64,000 bases of DNA, taken from assembly GCF_963678635.1 (NCBI RefSeq), contig NC_087068.1, forward strand, positions 24,182,697 through 24,246,696, written 5' to 3'. The DNA is from Symsagittifera roscoffensis (Eukaryota > Xenacoelomorpha > Acoela > Convolutidae). The notes under the pieces are model-generated. The model was not told the DNA's origin and made no database searches. It was given only the letters and a program-made list of their open reading frames with translations. Within the stretch, counting starts at the first letter, position 1. The number at the start of each line of letters is the position of its first letter. Positions 24,301 through 33,300 of this stretch are shown piece by piece. Position numbers and translations under genes: made by a program.

Positions 24301-27300
24301 CTGCTTTGAATCTACGCTGAAGTCGGGCTAACTCTTCTTGGTAATTTTGCGTGTTTTATAGATTCCAAAAAAGGAAAGTTTTGCTGTGGCAAGGAAAGTC
24401 ATTGGAGTGTATAAATTACATGGTAAAATTAGAGAAGACAGCGCTCTGGTTGAGTTTTTTTATTGAATATACAAGAAATAAGAAGTTTTAATTTTGAATG
24501 TATCGCTCTGTTCAAATTGATTGTTTTTTTTTTACCAGCTGAAGGTGGTCAATCTTCGAGGGTGAATGAGGAGGATGTGAATGAGTTGAACAGACAGATC
24601 AAAGCTCTCACCGCCTCAGTCCACAAGGAGATGCTCATGCAGAAGGAACACTCGGCTGTGAGTAGTCGGCCGAACAAGTGCAATGTTGTTGTTGCTGTTT
24701 TCAAAATTAGCAGGAGAATTTCTGGGCCTTTTTTGGTCACGTGATTATTACAATTGCACTCATTAAACGTTCCCTTTACCCCCTCCCCCGGCACCATATG
24801 CTGTCCATACTCTCGGCAAAGCACTCTGTCAAAAGTATCAGGGAAACATGCATTATGGCAATAAAGTGGAAAAGTGGAATGGTTCATTCCTCATTTACGC
24901 TGTTTAGCAAATGATTTTGAAGAATGTTTCGTTCCAATTTCGTCAAATTATTTTTCAGCCTCAACACTTCCCAACATGGGTATTTAGAGAAAAAACTTGA
25001 TTTTGTTCATATTTTTACTTCTCTTTTAATCTGCCAAATTATCTGATCTGCTAATCATTGTCTGTCAGTTTCTACCGTTAGTACCTAAATTCGCGTCGTT
25101 TTCTCTGTGTTGAGTGGTGACTGTGTTTCAGCTGACCAAACAGCTTGTTCTGAGCTTCCTCAATATCCAAGGCATCCTTTTCACAGGAATAGGGTAAGTT
25201 ATCTTCTAAATCATTTTGATGTATTGAAATAAGCTCATACTTATTTTTCACTGCTTTAGTATGAAAAGTTCAAGTTCTACAGGAGTCATTTTTATCAAAA
25301 TGAGTAGGGTTACTGGAAACTTGTTCAGCTTTATTTTAATGCGACTCGTTTCGTTTCGAGAGATCATTTTGAATGTTTTATACAAAGAAATGTTTTTCAA
25401 GTCTGAGATTGATTTATATACAAATACCAATGCCATTATTAATGTTTTAAAAGTATCTCGCTGATATTTTTAGTCTGGATGGGTTTGGTGGTCTGTGTTC
25501 ACAGACGGAGGAGGAGTTCAAGATTCTACTGAGTCACAGGCCAGTGAGCATGCCAGACGAGAGACTCATCCAACTCATCATCATCAACATATTCGCCATC
25601 TACAACACATCCAAACGAGGTCAGGCTTTAACCTCACCTTACTTACACGGCATACATTTTCAAGTAGTACTGCTACTTTCCCCGTTATGAATTCTAGCAA
25701 TGAAAGTATACTTCTGGTCATTTAAATAAAATACAGGAAAAATGCGCTGGAATTTACCACCAAAGCTGCTTATTGTTTTTGTTCTGTGGGTTGATTCCAT
25801 ACTTGCGGGAAAAGCAAAACACCTAAATATTTTGTCTTGAGATTTAAATTTAAGCAAATTCATATAGTTCAAATGTTTTAATTTTAGCGAATTTATAATG
25901 TTAGTGATTTTAAGTTTGAGAGTTCATTAAAGTTTGAAACAATCTATGGCGTAATTATTTAAAAACATCCTAAATTCAAGTTAGAAATAGCTTTTTTTGT
26001 GGAAGAGATGCTCTTGTTGATAACATGTTTGCTAATTACATGAGTCTCCATAATACCAGTTAGTTCAAACAAGAAAATTGTTAATCCAGATACTTTATGC
26101 CATTATTGCGACACAAAGAACCAACATTGAATGGCGCCACCATAAGAAAAGTTGAGGTCTATCCAGGGGAGGATCTAGGATTTTCTCGAGGGGGGCGGAT
26201 TTTCAAAAAAAAATCGAAAATTTTGATGACCTTTTTTTTTTTTAGAGAAAAAATTTAGGGTCGGTCGGCCAAAAATGGATTTCTGAAAAAGTATCAAAGG
26301 GGGGACCCTTTGAGTCGGCAGGGGGTCGAGTCCCTGAAGGGAGGGGGGGGCGTCCGCCCCCCCTAAATCCGCCCCTGGGTCTATCAATAAAAGCACTTAA
26401 CATGATAGGCCATATCAGTGAAAAAAGAAATTTCTTTGCAATGTCCGATTTCGTTCAAACAGGATTTGATTTTTCGCGGTTTGAATTTGATTTTTCTACT
26501 TCAGTTCTTTTCCATTGTTGAAAGAAAGCAAACCCCCCTATCGAAAAGCAAAAGTTTGAAAGTCGCGTAAAACACGATCGACTTCTGGTTTCGAAAGTGG
26601 ATTTTGTTTTTCAGTAGATTTCCCAGCGGAATAAAAACTTTACTATTGATCCAGTTTTCTCAAATTGGGGCAATTTAATCAAAAGAGTGTCAACCATTAA
26701 TTCTGCTTGAAATTCATTGAGCTTGAAGACCGTATATTTTTCAGTTTGAAATTCGAAAGTTAAAGTTTTTCAAAAAAACTAAATCCGGTTTTTCGATTTC
26801 TTTGCGTTCATGACTCTTTTCTAACTGCCTGTTGACTACTACACTTGGGTAATAGACTTGTTTTTCCTGTAAATAACTTTGTTCACAGGAATCATCTACT
26901 AAACCCCTTGGTTGGAAGTACTCCAACAGATACATTTTGAGCATGTTTGCTTTTTTAATATGCGTTCTATTCGAAATGTGCTTTTTATGTTGGTTGTCGT
27001 TTCACTGTTGGCTATGTTCATAAGAGGAGGCTCGAATTAGCAAATACGAGAAAATCGATTTTCTATCTACCTGCCAGACAGCTTTTCAATCTTCTTTTGG
27101 ACCTTCACATTGTGAACTGTAACTTGAGTGTGAATTATGTGCGATGAAATAAAGTTGATTACACTTGACACTTTTTTCCCCGTGAACAGCTTTTCCTGCA
27201 AATCTGTAAGGAATTGTGAAGGTGAACATTAGCAAATAGCAACTTCGAGACATCTCACGTGGCATAGAGGTAACGCGATTTGTTTTGTTTCGGTATGTTG

Positions 27301-30300
27301 AAATAGAAAATTTTTCCCGCGAAAATATGATTTTTTTTCGTTTGTCTGCTTACTTGCCATAGTGGGAAATTTTCATGTTCTATCAGTAATTTTTGCTGTA
27401 GATACAATTTTTTTTTTGTTATTTATAAAAGCTTCTAGCCCTGGCCTTGTGTACTTGCTTTGGTTTTTCTTCAAGGATTTTGCGACCCTACAACTCGTAC
27501 ACAAGCAACAATTGTTTGGTTTCCTGAAGACGCTTGTACAAATTTCCAGAGTTGATGAGCTTTGTTCTGACTCTTATATAGGTCGCGATGATTTTTGTTA
27601 CGTTTTTCCCCAGGATAAGTCTTAAAATTTGTTCAGACTGAAATGTACTTATTCGCAGTTTGACTTACGGTTTTTTTTACGCTTGCGATTATTTTCATTT
27701 ATTCCTGGCGGCCCAAAATGTTGAAATTTTTAGACTAGACTTTATAGTTGAAAGTTTTTCATGACAATTATATTTTTTCTTGTGGAAATTGTTTCGCCGG
27801 CTCAGTTGCCGTTTTTAATTTTTTTTTGAATTTTCATTTATTCTCGACGTGTTTTCCGTAAATAGAACATGATTCCAGACAAAATTTTGAATTTTTTAAA
27901 TTATAGATTTTCAAAGTGTTTCTTACCTATTTTTTTTTTTTGCTTTTAGTGGCTGTCTTTTCCTGTCTGCTAGCGTGTACTGCTATTTTTATGTTGTATC
28001 GCAAGTGGTGCGTAGATCTGCTTCGTCTTTGTGTTTTAAGTTTAGTTCTGTTTCTGCGTTGAAAAGATAAAACGCGATTGAAATCTAGTTTCGAAAGTGG
28101 AATTTAATTTTCAGATTTCCCAGAGGAATAATAAGTTTTCTGAAAATTCAAAGCTGTAACGGCATCTAATTTTTTTCTGCAAAACTCAAAACTAAAATTC
28201 AGCCTAAATGGTATCGGCGTATGTTTTATCGGCTTATGTACTTTACTTTGTGTCGCTTCGAAGGCAAAGAAAAAGATTTTTTTTTTAATTCAAAATTCAG
28301 GTATTTTGTGTTGCAAAATTTTAAAATTTTGCTCAATGACAACAATTTCTTTTGACAATGTTTTGTTTTTGCCTCAATAGGCGTGTACTCATTTATTGTG
28401 GTCTGATTGACCGGTCGGTAAATACTAAACGCTTATTTAATACTGGTGGTTGTGTTAATTCTCAAAGTCCCGGCATAATGGCACAGCCAGTCAAAAAAAA
28501 CGCCGAGGGAAAACCGAATAATTTTACTTCGTTTTGGAACAAAAGTACGCCAGTCTATTTGGGAAGAGCTGGGGTATACTAGCCATGTACGATTTCGACC
28601 GAGATGACTTCTACTATCAAAGGACACTAAGGGCGGCGGTAGTAACTAGAGTGAGGATGAAGTGGGAAACGCCAGAATACACTTGGAGAATAAATTAAAG
28701 TCAGATGTATTTCTGTGATTGTTGAACGAGTGAATGAGTTGAAATCTTTAATTGTTGAATGAGTGGTATAACAGAAGTGATCTGGCACGTGCCTCATAAA
28801 ATAAGAAAAATTCAGTTATCTTTGAGAACTGCGAGCTTGACATAGAAAGCAGAAGCCACTCCAGGAAACAAACACGAGCGAGCTAGTGGGCATTGAAACG
28901 TATACCCAATAAACTGGGGTAATGGACTGCAAAGACACGAAGCTCACATGTGCTCGATCTTCGCTTGTGCTTAGCACTGATTAGTTCCAAATACGACATA
29001 TCCAAAAACGTTCAAACCTGTAACGATGTGAAAACTCTCCAACAAATGAGCACGTAGTTAACAATAGCAGATATATCAAAACCGATGAAAATTATTTCCA
29101 TAGAGCTAAAATATTATACAACAATGTCATCAAACAATGGGAAAATTACGGAAAACAACTTGACAAAAAGTCGATTAGTTAACTTTTCTGGGATTACTTC
29201 AGCAATTTCAGCTAGCTAGATAGAAGATGTACATGGGGAATTGTCTGCAAGTGAATCCATTGCAACAGTTGGAAAAAACTTGAAGCTCAAGCTTGATGTT
29301 AATACATAAATAATGGACGCATAAACCCATTGGGAGAATATCTCCCCAAAAACTTCAACAACTACTTTTACTACTAACTATAGCTTGAATTGTGATTACC
29401 GGATTTAAGTTTAGTAGCAAATTGAATCTGAAACAAAACATTATTTGAAACCCTAAATGTTGTCTGTACAACAGTAAGTACGTGAAAGTTTTCAAGCAAT
29501 GAAAATTCTACAAACAGTTCAAAGTTAAGTTCGAACCCGTGGTCGGCTAATTTCCATTTTCGAAAGCTTATTGAATTGTTTTGGTCTGTTCGTGCAGTTT
29601 TATAACTCCCGTTAGCCTTTTTTGCAAGTTAGTTAAGCCAGCTTCGCCTCTGTGTAAAGTATTCTGTCACGAGGTATTGCCCGTCTTATTTATTTTTGTT
29701 TTGAATCTAGAACAGCGAATTGTTGGCATTGGTCAGTAACTTTATTCTTCCATCTGTTCATCACCCGCTTAAGCTATGCTTTGGAATGGGATTAAGTTTG
29801 CTAGTCGAAGTCATGAAAGCAACACTAGTTTAAGTTGAATCACGATTATTTCCACTGATATACAGGAGAAGTTTTAGGTTTGAAATGTAAAAGGACGTTT
29901 TCTGCTCAGAGCGATCTGAAAATTGTAACTTGCGAGTCTTCTTGAAGCTGCAAAATACCCTGTTTTACCCAACAAACTTATTTTTAGAAAGTTTGCCGAA
30001 AATAGATTTTGTTCTGGATGTAGTATGGGTGTAATTTTTTGATGCTCAACCTCTTTCAAATTAAAAATATATATTTTTTGCCGATTCAGAAGTCCTCATA
30101 ACATTTCGGTTGACTTAAAAAATTGAAAGAAAATGATTGATTTCTAAACTCACAATGTTTTCTAAAATAATCTATGTTTTCTAAAATAATCTAAAATATC
30201 TTTCACGTTTAATTTGTTGATCAAGTTAAAGTATACGTTCAAGTTCTGACTAGCTTCAATCCGTTTAGACTGCAACGGAGACTTGGTAGTAGACGAGACC

Positions 30301-33300
30301 GCCTCTGCCTGTCGCAGTGAAGTGAACAAAGCGGCCATATCTTTCGGACTCATTACAATTCGTACCATGGTAGACCAAGTAGCTCAAGTGCTATCCGATT
30401 GGCCTCCCCACACTTCCCTCTCATTCCTCGACACAGCAACTGTGACTTCTACTGGTAGTTCGAACAGAAATGGGCCTGACGAGGGAAGTGAATCGCGAAA
30501 GGTTCTGAAGGCGCTGTTGCCTCCGATCAAGGTAGGCAGCATTCAGTCGGAATTCCACGGATTCCTGGACTTGAACTGCTTGAACATGCCGAGCACTTAT
30601 GTTTTATTTATTTTAAAACCAAAATCATGCATGTTTCGGGTTCAAGATTTTATTTAAACTCTTTGAGTCCAGGGATATGAGACGAATATCCTTAAAAATT
30701 ACCTATTTTTTTCTTAATATTTGACGCTTCAGTTATAGAAGATTGAAACCAAAACTTGAATTGGACATGTGTATGGGAATTATTCCAAAGTTAATTCATA
30801 TGGGAACATGATTAATTTTTAGTTGTTGGCTGCATGGATGATCAGCAACGTCAAGTACTGGTTCCCAATTCCAGATGCAGCCGGAGTGTCCTTCGAGGCC
30901 TACTCTTTCTGGCAATCATGGGCCAACATGTTCAACCTAATACACTCCAAAATCAACCCATCACAAATGAATTTCAATTTTGAGTCTTCAGAGCACGCAT
31001 CTTCTATCATGATTCTGCCTGAAATTGTGACTGTGGCAGGGTACAAGCCGATGAATGGCGAATGTGCTACTCTTGGAGATCGCCCTATTTATGTATCGAC
31101 TGAGTGCAACAACAGATCTGCAATAGAAGATACATACCGGTTGGCGTTATTCGCATCTAAATTACCCTTCACTATCCTATTCAGAGTTTGCATACATTTA
31201 CCATAAATTTCTCGAGTCTCATTTTTTATTGATGCAATTTTTGTACTAATTTATTTGTAGATTTCTGATGAACTATATTCTTCTCTTGCATGCGTATTTC
31301 GTAGCAAGAATGTACGTTAAGTGTTTTTGAAATAAAAACAATGCTAGTAAATGTAATTATTGCCAAAAAGTAAAAATTATTAGTCGAGTTTCATAGAAAG
31401 ATCGGTGAACTGAATTGTGTCGTTCCATTGACTATAAGCAAATTGACGATTTATGATTGATTGATATGCACAGGTGTTATTGTCTGCTGGACTTCGCCAA
31501 TTTCCTGGAAAGTGAGCTGAAAGTGATCCACAGAGGGAGCAACGGAGACAGAGGCGAGTATGAGGCTTGCTTACCTGAACTGAAGACACCTGTCAAGTAC
31601 AGTTGGGCTGATGAGATTGAGGCGGCCGAGGTGGACAGGAGAACGTCACGTGCTAATACAGTTAGTGACAAGTGGACATCTTTATACTTTACTGAAAAAA
31701 AAAACAATATGATGATAGTCGCTTCTGACTTGAAACTACTATTTCAACTGAAGATTTTTCCATAGAGTTGCTATTCAAGGATTATATCACTGAACCAAGC
31801 TTTTTGTGACCTATTTTTTCTCCTGAAGCAAAGTTTGGGCCTATTTTTTCCTGTGCATGACTTCTGAGCATCAACATGGTGGATAATCATTACTTTAGAT
31901 AATGTAATTTAGCATGTTTTGAGTGCTTATTGTGATTTTTGTAGGAATCATCTGACGACGGACTTCTAGCCGACCTGCAGACTACTCTCACCAACTTCGA
32001 CCTCAATTCAGCCGGGGTGGGAGGGGGCACAGAGACCTCGTCATCTGCAATCGCTTCCCCATCACAATTTAACAACCCACATAGTGTCCGCAATGAGGCA
32101 CACGGGGCGTCCATGTCTGATCTGCAGATGGAAAAAATGCGTCTAGAGAGCCAACACGAACACAGTCTAAAAGTACAGCAGTCGAAAGAGGTAAGCTGAA
32201 AAAGGATAAAAGACAAGTGTATGTTCGAAACACCTTGAGAAGAACATGCAAAATAGAGATTGTTAGATGTTTTTATATGCTCTAGTATAGATATACAATT
32301 TGATTATCATAAAAAGTGCACGCCGTTTGGGCGATGAATTTTCTCGGCTCAAGAAAATTTATCATATATAATTTAAATGGAAATCTGTCCATGTGATAAT
32401 CTAAAGGCATTAGATGAAATCTGACGGACAGCTGAACTAATGAACTGTTATCTGCAAGATGTCTATGATAGATGAGCCGAAAGCATCTATCTGTATTAAA
32501 TTTTTTCAATGGTAGAGACGCTAAATTTAGGTAAGCACGCACACTACCACCAGATGCAGTATAATGGTTATTTGTCTTGTTTATCGCAGAATTACCTGAC
32601 GGCATCTGCGGACCCTATGCGAGTAGAGCCAATGTATGTCGTGATAGACACCAATGCATTCATAGACCACCTATCTCTGGTGAGGAGAATAGTCAACTCC
32701 AGAAGACTGCAGGTCATCATACCACTCACAGGTAAAAGGCTGATAATTCTGCTGCTTTGCAAAACCGAGACTGGACTTGCCCGAGTTCGATAATAAAGCT
32801 AAAGGCGTTGAAATAAACCGAAAATTTTTTTATGCGGCGAGCTCTCTGATTGAACTATTTTCTGAGCTCTATCGGCAATTGTGAGAAAGTTTGTCTTTGC
32901 GGCCTTTTGAAGGACTTCGACTAGCAGTTTTTTAGAGTCCATGAACGTAGTTCAGACTCTTATATAGTCACGGGACATAGAAGTTGCAACTTTTAGTTTT
33001 AAAGCGATAAAATTTGTGCCGTTTTTTCTATAACTAATGAAGATTTACGGTTGAAAACTTGACATAGGATCAATGAAACTCTTTTCTAGTCAATAGCCAG
33101 ATAAAAAAGACCGTAAAAATTGTTTTTAAGGCGCCGTTTGGCCATTTAATTACAAGGCGATAGAGAAGTGTTCTCAGTGCAAAAAATCGCCCGTAAACAG
33201 AGCACTGCTTTGAAACTTTGGGCCTAAAAGTATTCGTTGGAAAGCTAAGGATCCTTAGCTAGTTCATCATGTAGGTTTTGTTTCTCATGAAAAAGAACTG

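Larger units (their letters stand above)
25620..30268 (+). other. SMG6 intron 10 (4.6 kb)
   Basis: Holds a hAT-type MITE (26164-26377), copies of the dispersed intronic repeat (about 26560-26950 and 27560-28260), and a small protein-like stretch at 28481-28698. The remainder is AT-rich with no signal. Confidence 0.65.

Noticed and set aside
24362-24475. An extra SMG6 exon (reads ESFAVARKVIGVYKLHGK)
   Set aside because: It would break the phase between the neighbouring exons, which join perfectly without it. The similarity to the previous exon's RRDIIAVYKGRGR is probably chance.
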